DNA of 64,000 nucleotides from Lepeophtheirus salmonis (Eukaryota > Arthropoda > Copepoda > Siphonostomatoida > Caligidae), in assembly GCF_016086655.4 (NCBI RefSeq), contig NC_052144.2, positions 32,891,896-32,955,895 of the forward strand. Reading direction: 5' to 3'. Shown here one piece after another: positions 20,400 to 31,639 of this stretch (positions within the stretch are counted from its first letter, which is position 1; the number at the start of each line of letters is the position of its first letter). The notes beneath the pieces were generated by a model. It did no database searches. It was not told the DNA's origin and saw only the letters and a program-made list of their open reading frames with translations. The position numbers were made by a program, and so were the translations under genes.

Positions 20400-23190
20400 T
20401 TTTGTAAAGAGTTACTCCGGCAAGAGTGACTGGAATAAAATATGCATGACCTTCAATGGAGTGCTGTTTTCCGTAAGTAATTCCTATGGATCAAATGAAC
20501 TGTCACCTCCCTTCTTCTAATCTATCATCAGTATTCAAAAGATAGACCCGTTTCATATAAATATATTGGAGACCTGAACTTTGACCTTGAGGGGTTGACA
20601 AATCAATATCCAAATTTAAAAGTCTTAGGTGAGCTTTGTGTGAGGTTAAATTTGATGGTCATTTAGAAAAACACTGTCCAGAAGAGAAAGTATTGTGGCA
20701 AAAAAACTAAGAGTCGTCTCGGATTGACCAGGCCTTGATGTCCTACAACCTAAACAAAACTGTAGACAGAACATATTTACAGACAAAATACTCAACTCCA
20801 GGGATAAAAAAGATTATTATTAATGGCAATGTAACTACATGCCCATAAGACATTTTCGAATATTTTCAATTGGGGTTTCAATAAATAGTCCAAACTGAGA
20901 TGATTTTTTTCCTTAAAAGGCGTGGATATGGTCTGAATGATACCATTTATACTATAGAAATATTTAGGATTTCATCATGAAAAAGTTTCATGCTAATAAG
21001 GCGACCTGCCCAGTTGGAGTTTCTGGGGAGCTTTTTAGCATGTGCCCGGATGAAATTATGCCCTTTCTGTGTATAATGAGATGTACGAAGGAAAAGACAA
21101 ATAGAAGGCCTCTGTAGTTCACACAAGGAAGAAAAACTTTGCTTTCTAAAAAAGAAGATGGGACGGGCTTCAATCTCTGGAGTCCTATTACCGTATTGAA
21201 TGCGTCTTACATAATTTTATCGGGAGTTAATGGAAACCTAATAAATAAAATATTGGAATGGCTCAGAATGGCTTCTTAAAGAAAAGAAAATTTCTGTTAT
21301 TTCACAAAACATCCAAGTATCTATGGAATCAGTCAGTAATAAAATAATATGGAGGTATTGTCGGCGTTGACTTTAGTAAGGCATTTGATTCGATAAATCA
21401 TTGTCATGTTTTAAGGCTATTAAGATACTTCTCCCTAAGAATTTTTTTAATCCTTTTAGGGCACCTTTATATAATGGTTCATCTACTATTTTGAGTAGAA
21501 AGTGAACCAATTTATTTAAAAAAAAGCTGCAGACAATGCTGCCCCACCGTGCCTCTTTTATTCATTGCATCCATAGTATAATTAATTACACATATTTCAA
21601 AAAGGTACCGCAGGTTTGTTTCTTATTTTCATGACAAACTAAATCGATGCTTATTCAGATGATGTCACTTTAACAGTGGAAGCTAATTCACAGTCGCAGC
21701 TTTTTTAAAAGAATCAATGTCCAGCTGTACTTTTTTAAAAAGGTATGAGAAAAGATATAGTTTAAAACTCAACAGGCAAAAGACTTCCATTCAGCCTCTG
21801 GGTTCTTGGAAACCAATTGAGGATCAAAAAGTAAGAAGTTGTCAAGTAAAAAAAAAAAAAGTTGAGATAATGGGCATGACTTGGGAGTGTCAAGGCACTC
21901 ATATTTTAAATTGGCATTCTATAAATTGTGATATTTACCAAAAACTTACTAGCTGGATAAATTTGAATCTTCAGAGAAGAATTGATTTATATAACACACA
22001 AATAGTTCCCCTAGTTATGTACAAAGCCACTGCTTCCCCTCAATTTGCTATAAGGGTGATGAAAGAGGAACAAGAGTTGTTTAAAAAGATATTTCACCAA
22101 TATTATTTGACTCCCATTAAAATACCTAAATCACTGATTGATGGAGGAATTTTACTTTTAGTGAATATAATTTCTACAATATATATACAGATTTTAATCG
22201 ATATATCCAGGAAACTGGATGTTGAATGGAAGAGACAGGTTTGATCCAACGACTTTTACCATACGCTCATGATTGGTACTGACCTCAACAACGAGAAAAT
22301 TGCTGCTCACTTCCCACTTCAACTCATAATTTGGTCAGCTGTTCCTTTATTCAACGGGGAAATTTTATTCTGGATATAAACTGAGGCAAGGTTAAGAAGT
22401 GTGTCTTCTTTAGCAATCTTCATACACCAAAGAAAGTAGATGAAAAGTCCTTGGAAAAAATATTTTAATCTTACATGACCTAAAGGTGCACAAACTCCCT
22501 TTTGCAATGGTAGTTTTTACTTCCCTTTAAAAAGAACGACAAAATTTTATTATTCCGGAACCCTAGCATCCTAAAATGACTTTTATTAAACCAATAGAAA
22601 AAGCTCAGTCTATTTTTGATTACTATTTAAATTTGTAAGGACTTCGAGAAAATTTGAGAAAAATAATTTTATCTGCCCATACCTATAGTTCAAAAAAATT
22701 ACCGCACATATTCAAATCTCTGCCAATGGTATCAAATTTTATATGCAAAGATTGTAAGACAACTTTTAACAATATACAGCAGGCCTTTGTCGATTGCAGG
22801 GCTATCAAAACTCTGCAAAGATTCATTGCCATAATCATTAAGAGTCTGGAAAATGGATCTTTGAAATTAAACAAAGATTCTATACTCTTCGGATTATCTC
22901 AAAGGAGAAGCAGTCTCCCCATAAGTCTAGACCCATTAATTTTGCTTTATTAAACTCTAAGGTATTAATTGCACCAAAGCTTACATCCTATGAACCAATA
23001 TACCCTTAAAAACTTAAAACAATTTTTATGGTATCCGCTGCTAGATATACCATGCAATGCTTATGACACATCCTGGATCCTGGCCTCAAAAGAAGTGAAA
23101 ATCTATCCATCTGTATGGCTCCGATATAAGAAGCTACTAAACTTAATCTTCAGTAGTTTTAGAATTTTTAATCTTGACTCTTGATTGCAA
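20400..23190 (+). mobile_element. LINE (L1/Tx1-like) retrotransposon relic
   Basis: The relic covers the C-terminal two thirds of an ORF2-like protein with many frameshifts. In order: a pre-polymerase segment (TYLQTKYSTPGIKK near 20.77 kb), NKATCPVGVSGEL (about 21.0 kb), FNLWSPITVLNASYIILSG (about 21.17-21.23 kb), DFSKAFDSINH (21368-21403) and AYSDDVTL (21649-21672). Then come LKLNRQKTSIQPLG (21.75 kb) and a C-terminal part ending IYPSVWLRYKKLL (23.1 kb). The RPI..LN..YKI block and F/YADD box are those of L1/Tx1-type reverse transcriptases. No endonuclease domain or poly-A tail was recognised, so the 5' end and exact 3' end are uncertain. Confidence 0.75.
21000..22244 (+). pseudogene. LINE reverse transcriptase domain (broken)
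   Basis: The enzyme would copy the element RNA at a nicked target. Palm motif A is DFSKAFDSINH, with the catalytic Asp present. Motif C is YSDD, with both Asp present and a Ser instead of the usual Ala. The longest intact piece is a 175-codon frame at 21717-22244, which covers the thumb and connection region (LKLNRQKTSIQPLG, later YNTQIVPLVMYKATASPQ). Frameshifts lie between 21240 and 21370, around 21440-21640 and near 21700, and stop codons are scattered, so the protein cannot be made. The clade call (L1/Tx1-like) is from the overall motif pattern. Confidence 0.7.
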
Positions 23191-23199
23191 GGGTTTATT

Positions 23200-23925
23200 T
23201 TCGTTTTCATTATTTTTATATGTATAGTAACAATTATGGATGTGTTTTATTAATAATCATTGATGTACTTCATTTTTATTTTAAATTTTAAATACATTAC
23301 ACTCAACTTCCTCCACTAGAATACACTGTTTGCATGGAATAGAATATTTACTCTTTTTATTTTTCAACTGGCCTCCTTGAATGAAATCTTTGAAATTTCT
23401 TATATGAAGCCTTAACTTTTAAGTATAATGTGTATTTATGTATATTTATAGACGTAATTGCTTGGTATATATAAAAGGAACGGGGAATAAAAAAAAAAGA
23501 TATTAGCAAGTTTGTAACCTAAATTTAAGATCCTACCCTCAAATATATGACAAAAAGGCTAACCTGATTTTTTGCAACCTTTACATAGATAAAAAATGTT
23601 ACTAAAGTTTCATTTTCATAAATTTGGGGAAACTTTTTATTTTTCATCAAGTACTTGCCAGTCTATTTCAAAAAAAAAAAATTACAGAATAAGACATTTT
23701 ACTTTTTTTTTAATTCTCACTTCAAAACATTCAAGTACAAAATTTTATGAGGAACTCTCTTTTCAATTAAAAAAAATGAGGAAAAAGTAACTAGTAATTC
23801 GAGGTTGAAAATATTGGTCTAAAAGGGACTAAGACGAGTATCTATATCTCATAAATTACTAAATAGTATGTGCTGAAAATTGGAATTATTTGATTTACCC
23901 ATAATTATACATTGTAAATAGATAT
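23200..23925. other. AT-rich non-coding stretch
   Basis: Separates the LINE relic from the pogo-like element. No feature recognised; the frame at 23596-23790 is low in information. Confidence 0.5.
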
Positions 23926-23930
23926 TTGTA

Positions 23931-25053
23931 GGCAAAGGTGGGGCAAGTCACTACCCCTGGGTAAGTTGATACACCACTGGATATGAGAGAACTATAGAAA
24001 ATTCAGAGTTGCTTACTTGTAACATATTGATAGGGACACTATTTAAATTTCTAATTAAATTTTATTAGAAAATTCAGAAAAATGGACAAGATTTAAGATT
24101 AAAAATATAAATATTTGTCAAATTTGCATATTTGATGTTTTTGGTTCATATCTATGTCTTAAATGGTTATCTTTTTAATTTTCACCTGTTGGAATTGTTC
24201 ATTAGACATTAGTGAATGATTAGAATAATTAAATTCTAGCATTCTTTTTTTCTGTTACTTCTTGATGCCTTTTGAACTGCGGCAAGTTGATACATGTATA
24301 AGCTTTTCCCTTGACATTTTCAAAGAATCGGACTACGTAGCTTCTGAAATTACTGAATGTGAAATGCCAACCAAGAGTAAAACATTTCTGCCGTCCATCT
24401 CTTCAGAAAATTCTTGTAGTTCAATACGCAATGGCAAATCGTCAACAATAAGTGAAGTATCTCCTAAAGTATTATGCTCACTACCTATAGCTCAACAAAG
24501 ACCATTCAAAAATAGACGTGGCAATGTATCTTTCATGTTATATTTTCACAAAAAACACCAGCAAAGTTTGAATAAAAAAGAATGTTTATTAATTAAATTA
24601 TGATTTATCTATGAGCTAAGTGAAATATTTGTGTACTTGGAAATTAATATGAATAAAATTATTATCCTTTTTATAAAACCATGACAGTGTATTTATTGAC
24701 CAGGGTGTTATATAACCTAATTATGGGATAAATTAAAGTAGACTTGATAATGTTCATATAGTCAATATGTCGAATTTTCTTAATTGTTTCTTATCTTAAT
24801 AAGTTATTCAATTACACGTACCAACTTGCCCCATGACATGTCTAAACTTACCCCTACCCTGAGGTAAGTTGACACATTTACCAATTTTTATATTATTGAA
24901 AAACTAAGAATGAATATCATATATATACATAGGTACATTTTGTTAGGTAATCCTTTTGGCTACCTGGTTATAAAATATTAGCTAAAATAGATGGTTCTTA
25001 ACTTTTTGAGGACGTAAAAAACAAAACATGTATCAACTTACCTCACCTTCCCC
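23931..25053 (+). mobile_element. pogo/Tigger-like deletion derivative
   Basis: The ends are inverted repeats next to TA dinucleotides (23929-23930 and 25054-25055). The left end reads GGCAAAGGTGGGGCAAG; the right end, read inward, gives GGGGAAGGTGAGGTAAGTTG. The motif GGYAAGTTGAYACA recurs at least five times inside, in both orientations (near 23960, 24281, 24822, 24863 and 25030). The body keeps only a C-terminal piece of a transposase. At 1123 bp it is much shorter than a full pogo-like element (usually 2-3 kb), so it is an internally deleted copy. Confidence 0.65.
24262..24603 (+). pseudogene. pogo/Tigger-like transposase C-terminus
   Basis: The frame contains FKESDYVASEITECEMP, TKSKTFLPSISSENS and EVSPKVLCSLPIAQQRPFKN. 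Tigger/pogo-like transposases in arthropods end with an acidic F.E.D(Y/F)..S..TD..P block, a Ser/Pro-rich linker and a SP..I.PLPKA.PRK..NRGRK tail. The match in order and spacing is good, although the final basic part is degraded to RPFKNRRGN. The DDE core and the N-terminal CENP-B-type DNA-binding domain are absent. Position inside matching inverted repeats supports the assignment. Confidence 0.6.
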
Positions 25054-25059
25054 TATATA

Positions 25060-26560
25060 TATCCTTAATTATAGATTCATACATAACTCTTTTAGAATCA
25101 TTTTTCATTGGTTTGTTCAATCAAAGAGATATAATGAAATTCATAGTACATACGATACATTACAAGCCAGGAGATTGATATTATAAGATTACTTTATCTC
25201 TTGCCTTTAGGTGCTTCTGCATAAGTATGTAGCAATTTTATATCTACCCTTATTATAAATGTATGAAATAGTAATTAACTGATTTTGAGGGTCCTCATTA
25301 CTCGGTTTTCTATTCACAATCTAATTACTTTATAATGAGATTATGTAGATACATACATATATTTACACAACATTATTAATCCTTGATACTTTGATGTATT
25401 TAATAATTCAGTCAATTTCGTATCTTTAGTATAATTTAACATCATAGTAGTTTATAGTAAGGCGGATGTGGCAACTTTGTGTCCAACAAGTTGAACATTT
25501 TCTTGGGTACAACTGTGCATGGTCCCAATGAAAACATCAGTGCAATTTAATTGGAATATGAGAATAATTAGTTTCAGAGGAACCCCAATAAAGTAATTGT
25601 ATATTTGACAGAAACTATAAAAATTATATTTTTGGGCTTTTGAATGCATTTAATTACTTTTGGATGATATAAATTGAAAAATAAGAAAATAACAATTTCC
25701 AAGCAAAAATAGCATTTGGCTTTAAAAAAATGTCGATATCTACTTCATTGGCTGTGATTCATTTTTAAAGCATAAAAACACTATTTTAGATCAAATATTA
25801 AAAATGTCCATTCAAAATTGAGGATGAATTACATTGGTTTTCTTCGACAAATGAAGGACATTTTCAATCAACCAATTTTTTGACCATTTGTGCGTGTTGC
25901 AATTTGCACTTAAATGTGACAAAATCTATCGTTACAATAACATAATCAGAAATTGATAGATTATATTTGAAAGGCCATATTGGGGGCAATAGAAGTTTTT
26001 AAAAAAATACATATTATAAACTGTAGAAAAAAAAATGTTGATATTTTAACTAATTCCACGCATTATAATAAAACCTATAATTAATTTAAATATATCCATG
26101 TAATATTGACCTAATTGTATATATGAATTTAAATTTTTTTTTGGGATAATCTTGATTTTTGCTCTAGATTGTTTTTATGTTGACAAACCACATATTATAT
26201 AAGGAATATTAGAACCAAAAGGTATTAAAATTTAAAAAATTAGTACTACAGGTTTGGAATAATGTCAAGTTTAGCAAGTAAAAAATATTCTTACCATATA
26301 ATTACTAGGGCTATAACAATACGTGTATTGTATCATAATACGATGTTTATGTATTAAAATATATTATTATGATATATATAAATTCTTCAAACACCCACAA
26401 TTCTGAACAAATATTGAAAGAGATTGAAGAATCATTCAATATGATGGCCTAACAATTCCTTAGAGTAAGATTTTTATTATTGTCTATGGACAACTCGTAA
26501 ATGATTATATAGTAATCTACTGATAGTATATAAATAATATTGAATAAATATGATATAATG
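25060..26560. other. AT-rich non-coding stretch with a dispersed repeat
   Basis: No gene seen. At 25961-25990 a block around ATTGATAGATTATATTTGAA is repeated in opposite orientation near 45850-45880 (see that entry). Confidence 0.45.
25961..25992 (+). repeat. dispersed repeat, copy A
   Basis: ATTGATAGATTATATTTGAA then AGGCCATAT; the reverse complement of the block at 45849-45880, with few differences. The flanks match only weakly. Confidence 0.4.
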
Positions 26561-26589
26561 TGACGTCATAATTATTAGATGGGGAAGTA

Positions 26590-27085
26590 ATGATTCAAAT
26601 TGTTGGGATTGATCAGATGAGAAGGAAAGGGAAGAATTGGAACTGGGTGTCAGGACATTTAAATTATGAGGATTTGCATGAATCTTTCAAAGACAGCACT
26701 CGGACACATGGATCTACATCCACTCATCCTTCGCCTTGCTAATAAATCAGATTATCCCATTGGGATATCCGTGCCAGTTAGAACATGCCTTCTCCTCTCA
26801 GATCTTCTCTTCAACTTCAAGTTACACTCAATCAAGGGATCTCATCTCCTTAAGTGCAAGGATCGTTCATTATGCAGATGTATCTTAGCATCAAAGTATC
26901 TTATAGTTACTTCTCGCCTCGTAAGCCATCGCATTTATGCTCAAGAATACATCAATTATTCCATATCTTCTAGGGAATCATCACATAATTCTACAGGAGT
27001 TTCATTAAGCGGCATAATAATCAGATCAAATGCCCAAAAAGGAGCAAAGAGAGTTCTTATACTCCATCTACAGATCATTCAATGA
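26590..27085 (+). CDS. 139-codon open frame, unknown, doubtful
   Basis: The region is less AT-rich than its surroundings and has an open frame from 26666 to 27085 (139 codons). Another frame opens at 26590 (MIQIVGIDQMRRKGKNW). The long frame is Ser-, Leu- and Ile-rich without a recognisable domain, signal peptide or membrane segment. TATAAATA (26529-26536) and a TGACGTCA palindrome (26561-26568) lie upstream and could by chance look like a promoter. The raised GC suggests an old exon or an unrecognised repeat rather than random DNA. No function can be given. Confidence 0.25.
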
Positions 27086-27099
27086 AATTCTTGAGCCCA

Positions 27100-27590
27100 T
27101 CCCTATTTAAGTCAACTCTGCTTCATCTCCAACTCTAAGATAAATATTTCATTGATGAGAGTCCTTTAGTGTTCTTGATGCATATAACACAGGCGGCATG
27201 AATCACTAGTCTCTATCACACTCATTAAGATTTCATTTAAATATTCGTGCAGTAGTGTCTGCGTGAAGTTCTGAATACACGAAGTTTCCCTCCTGATTTA
27301 ATCATACATGTAAGTTTTTCCTATATGGAAAACAAGGGGAAGGCTATCTTAAACTTTCTTTCTCGATATATTTGTCTGCATGCCATATTCTATTTTGCTA
27401 TTATGTACATAAAAAGTTCTTGTAAATGTTAAGTTATTATGTGATAAAAAAGATTGACTTCTTAACTTTTATACACTTCTTCAGGAATATATGAATGACA
27501 TTGTAATTATAAAACTTATTGTGTCGGAAATCATCTTCTAAATAATTAAATTGATTATTGCCATATTATAATATCTATAGAAATAATCTT
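27100..27590. other. non-coding stretch downstream of gypsy element
   Basis: This is where the 3' LTR of the minus-strand gypsy element would be expected. I see no sequence matching the region above 31637, so the 3' LTR seems lost or beyond recognition. Confidence 0.4.
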
Positions 27591-27593
27591 TAT

Positions 27594-28230
27594 TTAAAAA
27601 AAAAACATATATATACACAATTTTAAACCAATATTAAATTTAACAGTTTTCTTTCTATTCCGGTCACTCCTCCTCAACATTCTATGTTCCATGTCTTCCT
27701 CTCCAGATTTGAGATTTTCAGACAATATCCCTAATTTGTTTAGCCTTAGGAACTTCCTATTTCGAATCATCTCACGATTGCTCTTAATCAATATATATGA
27801 TCTCCATGATCTCGGATGTCTTTGATGATGGCTTCAGTGTCCCTAGTTTCGGAAATAGGGTTTTGTACCAATACATTGTTTCCAATTTTGAACTCTGGTG
27901 GATCACTGATTGAATTCTCGGTAGTTATTGTTTTCTTTCGTTTCTCATTTGATCGATTTTTTCATAAGCATTAGGTAGTGTTGGCAAATAACGACGTTGT
28001 CTTCTGCTGAAGACTAATGAAACCATGACGATAGAATTTTGCATCTGTAGACAACGAATTTAATTTTACTACAAAAGGAAAACCACTAAATTTATGAATC
28101 ATTAGAAGATAGTGAACACCCCTATACTTAAAGAGATCGGAAGCCACATGTGACATTGCATACTCGCCCTCTGAATTCATGATTGGTTCATCTGGATTAC
28201 TTGGTAAACACTTCTGACAGGAATCACATT
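27594..28230 (-). pseudogene. gypsy integrase core remnant and C-terminus
   Basis: After the zinc finger the frame continues through MSHVASDLFKYRGVHYLLMI, which carries the first catalytic Asp of the DDE core, then breaks near 27970. What follows (FKIGNNVLVQNPISETRDTE, AIIKDIRDHG, then RKFLRLNKLG and MLRRSDRNRKKTVKFN) is the C-terminal tail typical of K02A2.6-type gypsy integrases. The second Asp and the Glu of the DDE triad are missing because about 150-200 codons are deleted. The frame was closed between the two parts, so the deletion is internal. Confidence 0.7.
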
Positions 28231-28233
28231 TCT

Positions 28234-29133
28234 CTATCCTGTTTTAAAATCATTGTAGATATTTGGCCAAAAGTAGAGTTGTTGCGCCGTCTTCGTTGTT
28301 TTCACAATGCCTGCATGAGGTATATGAAGTAATTGTAAGATTATTTCCCGCTCGGCCGAAGGAACAATAATACGATTGTTGACATAAATGAGGAGTGTGT
28401 ATTCATCATCATCAACTATAAATAATTGATCCCAGATTGACGATATTGGTTGATTGATTGGAAATTTCATCATTTCTCTTCCCGGACTGAATGCCTGTAA
28501 TATCATTTGATATTCACTGTCGTTTACTACTGCGTCGATCAATTGTTGCACACTAGGATCTGTACAAATTTTATTACGTAAAAATCTGTTAACCTCAAAT
28601 TCCTCATCCGACTCCTCAGGTGGGTCAAATACCGGAGCTCCTGACAAAGTGTCCGCTATCTCATGAGATTTATCTGGAACCCATTCCAATTTGAAGTTGT
28701 AATCAGTTAATTTCTCCCTGAAACGTTGTAGGCGTTTATTTGGGATATCCATAAATCCTTTTTTGAACAAACCAACAAGTGGACGATGATCACTAAGAAT
28801 TACAAATTTAAGTGAACCGTATAAGTAATACTTACAACCAGCAACTGCCCATTGAACTGCCAAACACTCAAGTTCCACTGTAGAACATCTGGATTCCGCT
28901 GAAGTTAAGCTTCTTGATCGACATTGAATTAGTTTTAAGCAGTTGTAGTTATTCAAACGTGAATCATCTGTTAACAATTGAGTAGACAACTCGGGATTAA
29001 AATAACTGGCAATTAGCCGTGAAATAAGCAAGGCGTTTTTAACTTCTTCAAAAGACTCTGTGTGGTCTTCTAGCCATAAAAATTTACAATCTTTCTTCAG
29101 CAATGACCTTGAATTAGTAGTGATGTGGACCAA
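28234..29133 (-). pseudogene. gypsy RNase H and integrase zinc finger
   Basis: This is the longest open frame of the window (299 codons). It begins with the connection segment (LWLEDHTESFEEVKNAL) and covers RNase H with acidic residues in QLLTDDSRL, STVELECLAVQWAV and FVILSDHRPLVGLF. The tether (LQRFREKLTDYNFKLEWVPD) and an acidic linker follow, and then the first half of the integrase H2C2 finger, LLHIPHAGIVKTTKTAQQLYFWP. The C2 half lies just after the stop (CDSCQKC in another frame). RNase H removes the RNA template and the finger helps integrase bind. The usual TDAS reads TDDS. Confidence 0.8.
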
Positions 29134-29154
29134 ATCCGGTACGAAGTGTCCGAG

Positions 29155-29994
29155 TTAATTAATAAGCCCCATAAAAGATCTTAAACTTGATATATTTTTT
29201 GCTATTGGAAATTTACGTATACCCTTGAGCTTGTCTTCATTTGGTTTTACACCTTCACCAGAAACGGAAAAGCCAGCAATGTTAACACATGGTCCATAAA
29301 CAAATTTTTTTATAGCAATCTTTACATTTTTCTTTCTACATTCTAGTAAAATTTGACGTGTCCTTTTCAATAGAGTTTCTTCATCAGATGCTTGAATAGG
29401 GGTATTGTCAACTATCTTCTTAGCATCACATACCTTTTCAATTATAGGATCAGAACGAGAACACCATTCATCCGAACTGGCATTTAAGCCCATAGGTGCG
29501 CGTGTAAATCAAAATTTATCATCTGGTAAAAGAAACGTAGTGAGATTTTTGCTCTGCTCCTCTAAGGTGATTTGGAAATAGCCATGAACACAATCCATTT
29601 TAGCAAAAAAAATTCGAATCAGGCTTGATACACCGCATTATATCTTCACTTGTTGGAAATGGATGTATTGGACGTTTGACATATTTGTCAAGACGTGTGT
29701 GTAATCAACTACTAATCAAACTCCCTTGCCTCCTTCTTTGTTGACGAAAAATGGAGGACTTATCTATTCAGTCGGGTTAAAAACTCGTTCAATAATATCA
29801 TCTTTAATAAATTTATCGATAAGTGCCTTTGTTTTATCTTGTTGATGTATGTTTATTGGGCGTGCCGTCAATGTTTTGTGCGCTTTTATATGTTGAGAGT
29901 GATCCAACTCAATTTTCATAGCTAGTCCAGATATTGGTTTGTCGTCTAGAGAGTCACTGAATATATTTTTAAATTCTTTCATGATTTTATACAT
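29155..29994 (-). pseudogene. gypsy reverse transcriptase domain
   Basis: The upstream part (29994-29764) has the pre-polymerase IELDHSQHIKAHKTLTARPI and ends at NPTE. After frameshifts the palm continues with FFAKMDCVHGYFQITLEE (motif A, Asp present), TRAPMGLNASSDEWCSR, and KKIVDNTPIQAS where the YVDD box should be. The second Asp of that box reads Asn, which would abolish catalysis. The thumb follows (VYGPCVNIAGFSVSGEGVKP, then FPIAKNISSLRSFMGLIN). Stops lie in the 29500-29760 stretch. Confidence 0.8.
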
Positions 29995-30054
29995 TTCTTT
30001 ATTTAAGCATTGAACTTTGATTAAAACATTTGGAAACCCTTCCGTGATGACTGA

Positions 30055-30432
30055 TTATCTTTTCAAATCATCTATACCTATGATAAACTCTCTTTTCATA
30101 GAAGATGTAATTATAACATCAACCATAATACTTTTCTCACCTGAATGTGTAACTTCAAGTTGAGCAATTCCATCACATTTTATAGGATAATTGCTTGCAT
30201 TGAACAACTGTTGATTTGTGGTATTGTAAGGAAATCCATTTTCTCTTGTATAATCATAGGAAATTATACTCTTGCTCGACCCTGTGTCCGGCAATGCCAT
30301 AATCTTGAAATGTTTCAAGCATCCTTTGAGACTAGATTGAACTTTCAATTCCATTCTTTTCAATGACATCGATCCTTTGATCTGATTAATATAAATTTTT
30401 GATGATGAATAACGTTCTGAACTCTTGTTCAC
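30055..30432 (-). pseudogene. gypsy aspartic protease domain
   Basis: A 125-codon frame contains MALPDTGSSKSII, the DTG(S) catalytic motif of retroviral-type aspartic proteases. It also has a hydrophobic strand pattern and the C-terminal EFIIGIDDLKR, matching the usual (I/L)(I/L)G.D.L. This protease would cut the Gag-Pol polyprotein. The domain itself is open from end to end with both motifs intact, unlike its neighbours; the frame is interrupted on either side. Confidence 0.75.
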
Positions 30433-30536
30433 TCTTGATGTATATCGATATTAGATATTGTACTGAATTTTGAATTTGTCTTAGTAAGACAAAAGGAAGA
30501 CAAATGTCCTGGTTTTCCACCTTTGAAACATATAAT

Positions 30537-31532
30537 TTATTCTTTACAAAGGCAAACTTTGATATGACTTGTACTTCCACATCGCTTACATACCTTTCTT
30601 ACATTTTTTAACTTTTTAGAGAAGTTACTTTTCATCTTATTTGATATATGAGACAAAGGATTCATTGCCATTTCACATGATATAGTTGCCTCGTATACAC
30701 GACCTGTGCGCTTGACTTCTTCTCTGGTGGGATTATCTAAGCTTAGCAATTTTTTTTCTTAGTTCATTGTCTGTAGTTCCATTAACGTAACGAAAAAAGT
30801 GGAGATAATCAACATTAATCTCAGATAGATTAGCCTGTGCTCCTTTTGGTTCCAAGCTTGCAACAAAATCGGTTCATGATTGTCCAGATCCTTGGGAATA
30901 TTGAAAAAAAATCTAATCTTCTTTGGAATGGAGGATACAGATGAAGAAATTCATCCTCTAAAGCTTTTACACATCCATCTTCAACCTCAGAAAAAACAGG
31001 AGTAGCGCCTTGTATATTAGGACTTATTCTCGCTCTCAGACTAGCATCAATTCTCTTGTAGAAGTGAGTATGATGAACATGCCGGGAAAATTTATCAATT
31101 GAATTTTGAGTATAGTAACTCTTGACCCATTCAGCTAATTCATGAGGATTATGCTCCTTTGTTAAGTTAAAAGGTAGTGAAGAGTTTTCAATATGGATAA
31201 TGCTACTAGAAGGTTTGAGAGGTTTGGTTCAGCTGGTTGCTCATTCAACGACATAGTATCTAAAAGCTTCTCTAGCGTATCTTGATATTTTGTATTATAT
31301 TCCTCCAATTGGGTATTGTATTCATCTATTTGATCTGGAGCTATGTCCATCAGTGCCATATAATGATACTTTAATGATTCATAGGCTTTGCTTCATATAG
31401 AAATAATTTACCTTCAGATGTTTTCCATGCTAATAGGGACTTACACAAACTGTTTATGATATTAACACCTCTGGTTACTTGAGCCTTCTTACTAGGTGAT
31501 CACTTCCTTAAGTCATAACCTCGTCCAACCAT
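30537..31532 (-). pseudogene. gypsy gag (capsid and zinc knuckle)
   Basis: Gag would form the particle that packages the element RNA. The minus strand starts MVGRGYDLRK at 31532 and passes an acidic helical part (APDQIDEYNTQLEEYNTKYQ). It continues with a capsid-like region (LAEWVKSYY, FYKRIDASLRARI, LHLYPPFQRR, YLHFFRYVNGTTDNELRKK), LDNPTREEVKRTGRVYEATI, and ends in a zinc knuckle CKRCGSTSHIKVC. The knuckle has Cys-X2-Cys-X4-His-X3-Cys, one residue short of the standard CCHC spacing. There are at least four frameshifts. The reading order is continuous, so this is a decayed but complete gag. Confidence 0.7.
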
Positions 31533-31619
31533 TTTCACTTATCAATTTTGATAACTTAAAATCCACTTAATATTTTTTTGGATTAAAGTTTTTAAAGATG
31601 CTTAGCTGTAATTATCAGG

Positions 31620-31637
31620 TATTACCTACTGCACCAT
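31620..31637 (-). other. possible primer-binding site
   Basis: On the minus strand ..TATATCA is followed by TGGTGCAGTAGGTAAT, about 90 bases before the gag ATG. LTRs end in CA, and primer sites begin TGG, complementary to a tRNA 3' CCA. The tRNA is not identified. Confidence 0.35.
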
Positions 31638-31639
31638 GA

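Larger units (their letters stand above)
27594..31637 (-). mobile_element. Ty3/gypsy retrotransposon, decayed
   Basis: On the minus strand, in the order of Ty3/gypsy elements: gag (31532 down to about 30537), protease (30432-30055), reverse transcriptase (29994-29155), RNase H and integrase zinc finger (29133-28234), the start of the integrase core, and a C-terminal integrase tail (to 27594). A possible primer-binding site (TGGTGCAGTAGG) follows a CA end at 31637, where the 5' LTR would stop. Nearly every domain boundary has a frameshift. I could not find a matching LTR pair. Confidence 0.85.

Noticed and set aside
30145..30366. 73-codon plus-strand frame
   Set aside because: Antisense shadow of the gypsy protease.
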